This document shows, one piece after another, positions 24,795 through 32,269 of a DNA stretch of 34,485 nucleotides; within the stretch, counting starts at the first letter, position 1, and each line of letters opens with the position of its first letter. Under the pieces are notes generated by a model. That model made no database searches and was not told where the DNA came from. It saw only the letters and a list, made by a program, of their open reading frames with translations. The DNA is taken from the NCBI RefSeq assembly GCF_000521215.1, contig NZ_KI928917.1:161372-195856 (forward strand). The letters run 5' to 3'. The DNA is from Labrenzia sp. DG1229 (GTDB lineage: Bacteria; Pseudomonadota; Alphaproteobacteria; Rhizobiales; Stappiaceae). Position numbers and translations under genes: made by a program.

Positions 24795-26051
24795 TCACTT
24801 CTTGTAGTATTCGTCGAGGACCTTCTGCTCCTCGGCGGCGGCAGCAGCCAGGCTCTCCGCAGGATCCTGTCCTTCGATATCGATACGGGCAACCATGTCC
24901 ACCATGGCCTGGCGCTGAGCGGACTCGTTGGCAAACTTGGTCGTGTTGGCATATTCAAGCCCCTTGATGAAGGGGCCGAAGGTCGGGTCACTGGCATTCT
25001 CTTCAATCAGGCCGACAGACGGTTTGGCAGGCAGTTCTCCGACCACGTCCAGCCAAAGCTGCATTGCTTCATCGGACGTCAGGTACTGGAGGAACTTGAC
25101 GGCTGCGTCGTATTTTTCGCCCTCCGCCTTGGTCGTGATACCGTTGACCCAGTAGGAAGAGTAATTGGACTTGGTGCCGTCTGGTCCGGCGGGCAGTTCC
25201 GCAACACCCCATTTCAGACCACGCACCTTGTTGAGCGATCCGATCCGGAATGAGCCGTCGATATGCATTCCGGCGCGCCCGCCCTTGAATGCGGCTTGCG
25301 GCTCGTCCATGAAGCCAGACTGTGTGACCTTGTGGTCCTTTTCCAGGCCTACATAAAAATTCAAGGCATCAAGACCTGCGTCTCCGGTGTAGTTCACGGT
25401 CTTGTAGTCGTCCGAATAAGGGTCGCCTCCGAACTGGCGCACCAGAACTTCACGCCACCAGTGATGGTCCTGGGCGGTCATGCCGGTGGTGATACCGACC
25501 TGGGTGAGGTTCCCGGCGCCGTCGACCTTGGCAAGCTTCTTCGCCGTTTCCACAAGTTCGTCGAGGGTGGCGGGCGGGTTTTCAATGCCGGCTTCATCGA
25601 AAAGACGGGTGTTATAGAACAGGGCAAGTGAGCGGACTGCCGTCGGCAACGCGTAATAAGATCCATCGCGCTTCATCGCCTGGACCATCGGGAAGAATTC
25701 CGCGTCAATCACCGCCGGATCAAAGGCGTCTTGCGGCAGCGGCTGGATCAGGCCGGCCTCGATGTAATCATTCAGCCAACCGTAGAAAAGCTGGACCACG
25801 TCCGGACCTTCTCCCGCCGGGATCGCGGCAGCAACCTTCGTGCGATAATCCGCATAAGGGAAATGTGTCATCTTCACGGTAATGTCGGGATTGGCTTCTT
25901 CGAATTTTTCGATCAGCTGCTCCATGGCGTCGACCCGAGCGTCGAAAAAATACTGCCAGTATTCGATCTCAACCGCCATTGCGGAACTGCCGAAGAGGGT
26001 CGCCAGAGCGGTTAACCCACTCAACGCCATACGCTTCATGTATCTGGACAT
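24795..26051 (-). CDS. Sugar ABC substrate-binding protein
   Basis: The 418-aa periplasmic protein has a Sec signal (MSRYMKRMALSGLTALATLF, probable cleavage after AMA) and begins mature VEIEYWQYFFDARVDAMEQL, typical of CUT1 sugar-binding proteins. GGGAG lies 8 bases before ATG 26051, so this start is preferred over ATG 26039. It is the first gene of the minus-strand operon and is divergent from a ROK regulator with inverted repeats between them, suggesting local repression. The ligand is unknown. Glu/Lys-rich C-terminal residues (AAAAAEEQKVLDEYYKK) are ordinary for the family. Confidence 0.9.
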   Translation of the reverse strand: MSRYMKRMALSGLTALATLFGSSAMAVEIEYWQYFFDARVDAMEQLIEKFEEANPDITVKMTHFPYADYRTKVAAAIPAGEGPDVVQLFYGWLNDYIEAGLIQPLPQDAFDPAVIDAEFFPMVQAMKRDGSYYALPTAVRSLALFYNTRLFDEAGIENPPATLDELVETAKKLAKVDGAGNLTQVGITTGMTAQDHHWWREVLVRQFGGDPYSDDYKTVNYTGDAGLDALNFYVGLEKDHKVTQSGFMDEPQAAFKGGRAGMHIDGSFRIGSLNKVRGLKWGVAELPAGPDGTKSNYSSYWVNGITTKAEGEKYDAAVKFLQYLTSDEAMQLWLDVVGELPAKPSVGLIEENASDPTFGPFIKGLEYANTTKFANESAQRQAMVDMVARIDIEGQDPAESLAAAAAEEQKVLDEYYKK

Positions 26052-26121
26052 TGCTGATGCTCCCGTCTGGTATCGTGCACATTTGTTTCTGGAGGAACGG
26101 TCTTCGCCGCCTGTTTCAAAA

Positions 26122-26134
26122 TTGATTAAGTCAA
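26122..26134. promoter_or_regulatory. Inverted repeat TTGA-N5-TCAA in divergent promoter
   Basis: TTGA and TCAA flank TTAAG in the 118-base gap between the divergent binding-protein and ROK regulator genes. A second similar repeat follows at 26138-26153. The pair is a candidate operator set for the ROK regulator. Confidence 0.4.
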
Positions 26135-26137
26135 ATA

Positions 26138-26153
26138 AATTGAATTGTCAATT
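26138..26153. promoter_or_regulatory. Inverted repeat AATTGA-N4-TCAATT, likely ROK operator
   Basis: The arms are 6-bp perfect inverted repeats around ATTG. On the minus strand this overlaps a TTGACA hexamer that could serve as the -35 of the binding-protein promoter; the matching -10 is weak (TAATCA after 17 bases). AT-rich palindromes of this kind are common ROK/NagC-Mlc-type operators. Confidence 0.5.
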
Positions 26154-26169
26154 ATCTTGAGTTAATAGA

Positions 26170-27336
26170 ATGATCATGAAGATCGACACTCAGATTCGAG
26201 GTTCAAATCCTTTGCGCAGCCGGAACCGCAATCGGCAGGCGGTGCTGGGGAGCCTGCAGGCCGCAGGCACGATGGGCCGGGCGGAAATCGGCCGTTCGCT
26301 GGGGCTGACCACCCAGGCAGCATCCAATATCATCGCAGAGTTGCTCGCTGACGGTCTGATTGAAGAAAAGGGCGCCCGTGTCTCGGGACGCGGTCTTCCC
26401 GCAGTGCAATACGGGTTGAATCCAAAAGGGGCTTACGCATTTGGCGTTGAAATTCGGCCCGATGCGATATTCACGGCGCTGCTTGATCTTTCCGGCACTC
26501 GAATCGCGACGAAACGTACCAACCTGAGGGACAATACTCCGGAAGCGGTCTCCACCCACGTGCTTCGGCTGCGTGATGCCATGCTTGCTTCTTCATCCGT
26601 TTCGATGAATGCGATTCTGGGAACAGGCATTGTCATGCCGGGACCGTTCGGCGATACCGGTTTGAGTGGACGCAGCTCCGACCTGCAGGGTTGGGAAAAT
26701 GTCGATGCGCTGCCCCTGTTCAAGGAAACGCTGGGCGGTGTGGTCGAGCTGTCCAACGACGCAAATGCCGCAGCCCTTTCGGAAAACCTGACGGGCCTCG
26801 CACAGGGCATAAGTTGCTATGCCTATATCTATTTCGGTCGTGGACTCGGTCTTGGAATTGTTCAGGATGGACGGCTCGTTTCAGGAGCTTTCGGCAATGC
26901 GGGCGAAGTCGGCCATATTCCCGTTCACGGACCTGGCGGGCCCGTCCCGCTGGAAAGCCTTTTGAGCCGCGATTCCATTCAAGCCTTCATCGGCTGCGAA
27001 GAACCTCTGGACCTTGATCAGCTTTCAGAGCTTTTCAGCGCAAGGGATCCGCGCCTGATCGACTGGCTGGACCGGGCAGCCATGGCCCTGGGACATGCGG
27101 TTCTGACCCTGGAAAATCTTCTCGACCCGCAAACCATTATCCTGGGTGGCGCGATGCCTCCCGAGCTTATCGATCATCTTATTTCGGGATGCCCGCTTCC
27201 GGCGGGTTCTGTTGCCAATCGCAATGACAATTTGCTGCCTCGGCTTCAACGCGGCGCTTGCGGCCGGCTGACCGCGACACTTGGAGCAGCTTCATTGGTG
27301 CTTCACAGCGCATTCACTCCGATAACCGTTTCATGA
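26170..27336 (+). CDS. ROK-family transcriptional repressor
   Basis: The 388-aa protein carries an N-terminal helix-turn-helix at about residues 22-70 (GRAEIGRSLGLTTQAASNII, then a wing) and a ROK sugar-binding domain with GTGIVMPGP, NDANAAALSENL and FGRGLGLGIV. Such proteins repress sugar operons and release DNA on binding a sugar or sugar phosphate. The ROK zinc motif is absent: after GNAGEVGHIPVHGP no CxCGxxGC cluster follows. It is divergent from the importer operon, with inverted repeats between, and directly upstream of the deacetylase gene. The start is ATG 26170 or ATG 26176; no strong ribosome site is seen. Confidence 0.88.
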   Translation: MIMKIDTQIRGSNPLRSRNRNRQAVLGSLQAAGTMGRAEIGRSLGLTTQAASNIIAELLADGLIEEKGARVSGRGLPAVQYGLNPKGAYAFGVEIRPDAIFTALLDLSGTRIATKRTNLRDNTPEAVSTHVLRLRDAMLASSSVSMNAILGTGIVMPGPFGDTGLSGRSSDLQGWENVDALPLFKETLGGVVELSNDANAAALSENLTGLAQGISCYAYIYFGRGLGLGIVQDGRLVSGAFGNAGEVGHIPVHGPGGPVPLESLLSRDSIQAFIGCEEPLDLDQLSELFSARDPRLIDWLDRAAMALGHAVLTLENLLDPQTIILGGAMPPELIDHLISGCPLPAGSVANRNDNLLPRLQRGACGRLTATLGAASLVLHSAFTPITVS

Positions 27337-27352
27337 ACCTCAGGACCAATCC

Positions 27353-29695
27353 ATGCCATTGACAGATCTGCAGCGGATTGCCCGGCAGAAGGACACTCCA
27401 TTCCTCACCCGGCTCTGGCGCGCGCTGGTCCCGTTGAAGTCCTTGGTTTCATTCATGAACACGGGCGCACATCCGGATGACGAAACCTCGGAAATGCTGG
27501 CGTCTCTCGGTCTCGACCGCGGACTCGATCTCTCCTATGCCTGTTCGACGCGCGGAGAAGGCGGTCAGAACGTCATGGGCCGCGAAGCGGGAGCCCTGCT
27601 TGGAATTCTGCGCACCGCGGAGATGGAACAGGGTGCGGACGCCCTTGGGCTCCGTCTCTATTGGTTGTCGGAAACCCCTGACGATCCGATTTTCGACTTC
27701 GGTTTTTCCAAGTCTGGCGTCGAGACGCTGCGGAACTGGGGGCACGAACGAACCTTGAAACGGTTCGTCGACATCCTGCGCGCCGAAAGGCCTGACATCA
27801 TCTGCCCGACGTTTCTCGACGTGCCCGGACAACACGGACATCACCGCGCCATGACGCAGGCTGCCGAAGAGGCCATCGCGTTGGCAGCCGATGTTGGCTA
27901 CAAACACAGCGATCTGCCGCCATGGCAGGTCGCCAAGATGTATCTGCCCGCCTGGTCAGGCGCAGGCCAGTCCTATGACGACGACCTGCCGCCGCCACCG
28001 GCGACCATAGAACTATCCGGTCAGGGACGCGACCCTGTCACGGGCGCATCGTTCTTTCAGTTGGGCGAACAGAGCCGTGCGTTCCACAAAAGCCAGGGCA
28101 TGGGACGGTGGGTCCCGCACGGCAGCGAGCATAATTGGCCGCTTCATCTGAAGATCAGCAATGTCTCGGACGGAACGGTTTCTTTGGAGGCAGGCCTTCC
28201 CTCCACCCTCTCGGACTTGGACGGCGGCCCGGCGCTTGCCAACGCGCAAACCGAAATGGATGCGGCTCTTGCGGCCTTTCCGGATGCATCTGCAATCCTC
28301 AAGCACGCGAGCGCCGCTCTTTTTGAACTGCGCCTGGGCGCAGCAACATTTGCTCCCGGACAAAGGCACAAGATCGAGCGCAAGCAAGACCAGCTCGCAA
28401 AACTGATCCGAATTGCAGCCCAGGTCGAGTGCCATGCGTGGCTCGACAAGGACGTTCTCGGTCCAAACGATCAGGCAACGGTGCATACACAAATCGATCG
28501 GGGAATTGCGGAACAACTTGATGTGTCGATAAACCTCCCTGAACATTGGGAAGGAGATCTGGCATCGGTCCGAACCCTGGGTGCTCCCGTCAGCGATCCG
28601 TATCCGGCGCGACATCTCCCGGACGAACCTGAAGCACCATGCCTGAAAGTCGGAATTGTGACGCACGGGGTCTCCAGTGAAACCCTGGTTCCATTTGACA
28701 TTGCACCTTCTATCTTGCCGGAAAAAAGCGCGACCCTGTCCCCTGCCTCGACTGTGGTAAATCTGGCTGCGCAGCGGAAGGCACTTCAAATCGGGTTGAG
28801 TGACTTGAGACCGGTCGGCACGAGTGTCTCTCTCGATGTTCCGGACCGGTGGTCGGTCGACAGGACGGATCAGGGTTTCGAGATAGCCGCCCCGGAAATC
28901 GTCGAGGCGAGGCTCTACAGGGCCAAACTGTTTCTGGACGGGACATCCGGCCAAAGCGTCCAGTTCGTCTCACGTGATGATCTGCCGTCACGCGCCCTGT
29001 GCCTGCCGTCGGAAGTCTCCGTCAGGGTTGTCGACGCAGGTATGACTGCAGCACGCATCGGCTATATAGGTGGCGGCAACGACAGGGTGGATGACTGGCT
29101 GACGCGCTTGGGCCTGAATGTCACCGGGATTACCGGCAGTGACCTTGAAAGCGAAACCGCGCTCGCACGTTTCGATACAATCGTCATCGGAATCTTTGCG
29201 ATGAAGTCGCGTAGGGACCTGTTCGCGGCTTTGCCTCTGCTGCATCGCTGGACATTGGGCGGCGGCACGCTGGTGACCCTCTACCATCGGCCCTGGGACA
29301 ACTGGCTTCCAGATACGACACCGCCGGCCCGTCTGGAAATCGGTCAGCCGTCGCTGCGCTGGCGGGTGACCGACCAGAACGCCGAAGTGAAAGTCCTGGA
29401 GCCCGACCACCCTCTTTTAAATACGCCCAATGTCATTGAAAAGGATGACTGGGCTGGCTGGCACAAGGAACGAGGGCTCTATTTTGCGAAAAGCTGGGAT
29501 GCCGCCTATGTCCCCTTGCTGGAAATGGCCGACCCCGGAGAAGCGCCTCTCAGGGGCTCGCTTCTGGCGGCAGAAATCGGCAATGGCCGGCATGTTCACT
29601 GTTCGCTCATCCTCCATCACCAGATGGAGAAACTTGTGCCCGGCGCTTTCCGGCTTATGGTGAACCTTGTCACTCCCCGAAGCCTGAAAACCTGA
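27353..29695 (+). CDS. Large PIG-L-type deacetylase
   Basis: The 780-aa protein begins with a PIG-L/LmbE domain: AHPDDET (His40, Asp43 as zinc ligands) and the second zinc segment GQHGHHRAM near residues 159-167. PIG-L enzymes remove the acetyl group from N-acetylglucosamine conjugates. Usual members have 230-300 residues; here about 500 extra residues follow. The middle (about 240-560) looks beta-rich, and the last 210 residues (RIGYIGGGNDRVDDWLTRLG onward) look like a Rossmann/amidotransferase-like fold with no catalytic triad identified. No signal peptide, so cytosolic. It starts 16 bases after the ROK gene and is probably co-transcribed with it. By context it deacetylates a substrate brought in by the divergent importer. 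Confidence 0.82.
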   Translation: MPLTDLQRIARQKDTPFLTRLWRALVPLKSLVSFMNTGAHPDDETSEMLASLGLDRGLDLSYACSTRGEGGQNVMGREAGALLGILRTAEMEQGADALGLRLYWLSETPDDPIFDFGFSKSGVETLRNWGHERTLKRFVDILRAERPDIICPTFLDVPGQHGHHRAMTQAAEEAIALAADVGYKHSDLPPWQVAKMYLPAWSGAGQSYDDDLPPPPATIELSGQGRDPVTGASFFQLGEQSRAFHKSQGMGRWVPHGSEHNWPLHLKISNVSDGTVSLEAGLPSTLSDLDGGPALANAQTEMDAALAAFPDASAILKHASAALFELRLGAATFAPGQRHKIERKQDQLAKLIRIAAQVECHAWLDKDVLGPNDQATVHTQIDRGIAEQLDVSINLPEHWEGDLASVRTLGAPVSDPYPARHLPDEPEAPCLKVGIVTHGVSSETLVPFDIAPSILPEKSATLSPASTVVNLAAQRKALQIGLSDLRPVGTSVSLDVPDRWSVDRTDQGFEIAAPEIVEARLYRAKLFLDGTSGQSVQFVSRDDLPSRALCLPSEVSVRVVDAGMTAARIGYIGGGNDRVDDWLTRLGLNVTGITGSDLESETALARFDTIVIGIFAMKSRRDLFAALPLLHRWTLGGGTLVTLYHRPWDNWLPDTTPPARLEIGQPSLRWRVTDQNAEVKVLEPDHPLLNTPNVIEKDDWAGWHKERGLYFAKSWDAAYVPLLEMADPGEAPLRGSLLAAEIGNGRHVHCSLILHHQMEKLVPGAFRLMVNLVTPRSLKT

Positions 29696-29721
29696 CGATT
29701 GACCTAGGTGGTTCAGAATAA

Positions 29722-30978
29722 TCAGATCACGAAGTTCGCGATCGCCTCGTTGAAGGTTATGTCTTCCCAGCGAACGTCGGAACGGTCGAAACTCTCGTGC
29801 AATGCCTGAAAGTTTTCCGGCCGTTTCGTTTCGATGCCCAAAAGCACGGACCCGAAATTGCGGGCTGACTTTTTCAGATATTCAAAACGCGCGATATCGT
29901 CTTCCGGACCAAGCAGCGACAGGAAGTCCTTCAGGGCACCCGGCCGCTGAGGCAGCTGAATTACATAGTATTTCTTTAGGCCGGTAAACTTCAGAGCCCG
30001 TTCCTTGACTTCCGGAAGCCGCTCAAAGTCGAAATTGCCGCCCGAAATGACACAGACGATTTTCTTGCCCCTGACCCGGTCCTCCGGCAGCCTGTTCAAG
30101 GCATCGACGGCCAGCGCCCCGGCCGGTTCAAGAACGACCCCTTCGATATTGAGCATGTCGATCATGGTCGCGCAGACACCGTCCGTCGGCGCCAGCACCA
30201 CCTGTTCCGGGGAGAGCCGGGACAGCTGTTTGAAATTCTCCCGGCCGATCTGGGCGACAGCCGCCCCGTCGATGAAGTTGTCGACCCTTTCCAGACGGAC
30301 ACGTTCACCGGCCAGCAGACTTTCGTGAAGGCTGGGCGCCATGTCAGGTTCGACGAGAGTGAATTCGGCATTCATTCCGGTTTCTTCAAAGTACTTTGTA
30401 ACACCAGCCGCCAGCCCGCCGCCCCCTACAGGCATTATCAGGCGGTCCCAGGTGTATCCGTCCGGGCTTTGTTCAAGAATTTCCTTTGCCACGGTCGCCT
30501 GACCACGAATGATTGTCGGATGATCAAACGGCGGCACCATCAAACCGTCGTGAGACGCGCAATAGTCGATGGCTGCATTGTTCGCAGCGTCGAAGCCGTC
30601 GCCGAGCAGCTGGATCTCGACCAGCGGAGCACCGAAGGATCTTGTCTTGAGAATTTTCTGCTGCGGTGTCGTCAAGGGCATGAAGACCACACCCCGTCTG
30701 CCGAAATGGCGACACGCAAACGCAAATCCCTGTGCGTGATTGCCAGCAGAAGAGCATACAAACAGGGACCGGTCCGGATCGCTCTCCAGGGCTTCGCGAA
30801 TGAAGGCATAGGCGCCGCGAACCTTGTAACTGCGCACGGGAGTCAGGTCTTCCCGTTTGAGCCAGATGTCTGCCTGATGAAGATCGGAAAGGTACTGGCT
30901 CCGCTGAAACGGAGTTGGTTTCAAAACGTCAGACAGAAGTTTGTGAATTCGGTTCGTATCGTCTGCAAATTGACCCAC
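29722..30978 (-). CDS. ilvA: Threonine ammonia-lyase
   Basis: The 418-aa PLP enzyme deaminates threonine to 2-oxobutanoate, the first step of isoleucine synthesis. It has the PLP-lysine motif SYKVRGAY (Lys52), the glycine loop PVGGGGLAAG and the ISGGN segment, and a C-terminal ACT-like regulatory domain (from LPQRPGALKDFL onward) shorter than in the E. coli two-domain enzyme. The length fits the single-ACT IlvA group. The start is GTG 30978 with GGGAAAG upstream. It converges with the deacetylase gene, separated by 26 bases with no terminator visible. It is not part of the sugar cluster. Confidence 0.9.
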   Translation of the reverse strand: MGQFADDTNRIHKLLSDVLKPTPFQRSQYLSDLHQADIWLKREDLTPVRSYKVRGAYAFIREALESDPDRSLFVCSSAGNHAQGFAFACRHFGRRGVVFMPLTTPQQKILKTRSFGAPLVEIQLLGDGFDAANNAAIDYCASHDGLMVPPFDHPTIIRGQATVAKEILEQSPDGYTWDRLIMPVGGGGLAAGVTKYFEETGMNAEFTLVEPDMAPSLHESLLAGERVRLERVDNFIDGAAVAQIGRENFKQLSRLSPEQVVLAPTDGVCATMIDMLNIEGVVLEPAGALAVDALNRLPEDRVRGKKIVCVISGGNFDFERLPEVKERALKFTGLKKYYVIQLPQRPGALKDFLSLLGPEDDIARFEYLKKSARNFGSVLLGIETKRPENFQALHESFDRSDVRWEDITFNEAIANFVI

Positions 30979-31390
30979 GTCTTGTTCTTTCCCTGTTTTT
31001 CAGCGCCCTGACACTCGACACCAAACGTTACCGCGTTCGGATAAGGAGACGGACGGTGTTCCCGCAATCCGGTCCTGAGAACGCCCCGACCCGTCCGATC
31101 TATCGGATTCCGCAGCCAAGTGAAGGGTCAGGTCGACCGGGTCCTCTGATTTTTCCGCCAGACTGCGGGTTTTGGATCGAAAAACGCGACAGCCAGTTCC
31201 ACAAACGACCTGGCGGGCAAGCCGTCGGCCTCCCTCCCCTATTCCCCCGTGTCCAAAGTCGAAACCGAAATCGTTCTGCTCATTGCCAGTGTCGAAACTT
31301 GAGTAGCAGTACCGGACCGGATTGTCTTTTAAGCAAGGTTACAGTAGAGCGTTTGCTGATCGATGTGTCCGACCAGAATGAGGGTGACGC
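30979..31390. other. Intergenic region between ilvA and lipoate-ligase-like gene
   Basis: The 412-base gap lies between divergent genes and should hold both promoters, but no convincing -35/-10 pair was recognised. An AAGGAG with GTG 31056 seven bases on opens a plus frame, but the encoded peptide is proline/serine-rich and then runs over the start of the next gene in another frame, so it is not called. No RNA gene was recognised. Confidence 0.4.
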
Positions 31391-32050
31391 TTGGCAGATT
31401 TCCTGGATGCCGCAGACGCTTTGGCGCAGGAACTGGAACTCCTGGAAGACGTCAGCCGCAACCCCGAACATCGTCACCTGTGGTTCTGGGAATGCCCCAG
31501 ATGCCTGGTCGCGCCGAAGAACCTGACCACCAATCCACTGTTTGAGCAGGCATCGCGCAAGCTGAAAACCAAAGGCTGGCCGGTGAATGTTCGTAGCACG
31601 GGTGGTGATGTGACCCCGCAGGGCGCCGGAATACTGAACGTGTCCCATGTCTACGCCACCCGATCCGGTGCACCGGTCGATCTGAAACAGGAATACGATC
31701 GTCTCTGCACGCCAATCGAAAAGGCTCTTGGAAGCGGAGCCAGCCGGGGGTGGAAGCCGGGCGCCTTTTGCGACGGTGAGTACAATGTTCAGCTGAACGG
31801 CCTGAAATTTGCCGGAACCGCCATGCGGATCCGCCGAAGCAAGGCCGACAGAAGCCGAAATGCCATTCTCGCCCACGCGATCATGCTGATCGACCCGGTA
31901 TCGATCGAAGCGATCGATGCCATCAACCTGTTCCTGAATGCCCTGAGTGAGCCTCGCCAGATAGAAATAGCTGCTCATACCAGCCTTCCGGACGCGTACA
32001 CCAAAGATACCTTTGTCGGCAATCTGGCCAACGCGTTATTGGGACGCTAA
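31391..32050 (+). CDS. Lipoate-protein ligase-like protein (BPL/LplA/LipB fold)
   Basis: The 219-aa protein resembles the catalytic domain of lipoate-protein ligase A. RSTGGDVTPQGAGILNVSH (Arg68 onward) corresponds to the RRxSGGGxVxHDxGNLNxS motif, and LNGLKFAGTAMRIRR corresponds to the GKKISGxAQRR segment, with Lys139 as the expected catalytic lysine. HAIMLID parallels the family HGTLLxD. The accessory C-terminal domain of full LplA is missing. The start is TTG 31391, with GAGGG just upstream; no ATG is available in frame nearby. It may transfer lipoyl or octanoyl groups, or be a divergent member with another acyl substrate. No other lipoate genes are near. Confidence 0.72.
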   Translation: MADFLDAADALAQELELLEDVSRNPEHRHLWFWECPRCLVAPKNLTTNPLFEQASRKLKTKGWPVNVRSTGGDVTPQGAGILNVSHVYATRSGAPVDLKQEYDRLCTPIEKALGSGASRGWKPGAFCDGEYNVQLNGLKFAGTAMRIRRSKADRSRNAILAHAIMLIDPVSIEAIDAINLFLNALSEPRQIEIAAHTSLPDAYTKDTFVGNLANALLGR

Positions 32051-32189
32051 CGATCTCAATTCAGTCAAATTGATATTTGAAATCTTTGCTTACCGATCCG
32101 TGTGAAGACGCTTTTTGCTGGAATTGTATCGCAATTTCGACATTTTCCCTCTTACGAACCGATTACTTTGCAACCCGGTTTCTAGGTTA

Positions 32190-32235
32190 CGAACCCGAGA
32201 AGAAGGACGCCAAAACGTCTTCTTCCACCGGTTCG
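32190..32235 (+). promoter_or_regulatory. Two-part leader hairpin before the aminotransferase-dehydrogenase fusion gene
   Basis: An inner stem pairs GAAGAAGGACG (32199-32209) with CGTCTTCTTC (32216-32225), one bulged G, loop CCAAAA. An outer stem pairs CGAACCCG (32190-32197) with CGGTTCG (32229-32235), also with one bulge. It ends 34 bases before the GTG start. There is no T-tract, so a translation or transcript-stability role is more likely than termination. Confidence 0.4.
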
Positions 32236-32269
32236 CGAACCCATTTCCTCTAGCAAGCTGGGAGTCAAC

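Noticed and set aside
28013..28954. 313-codon minus-strand frame
   Set aside because: Antisense to the PIG-L gene; Arg/Cys-rich with no family.
31056..31526. GTG frame with AAGGAG upstream in the ilvA-lplA gap
   Set aside because: The peptide is Pro/Ser/Arg-rich with no family and runs across the start of the lipoate-ligase-like gene in another frame.
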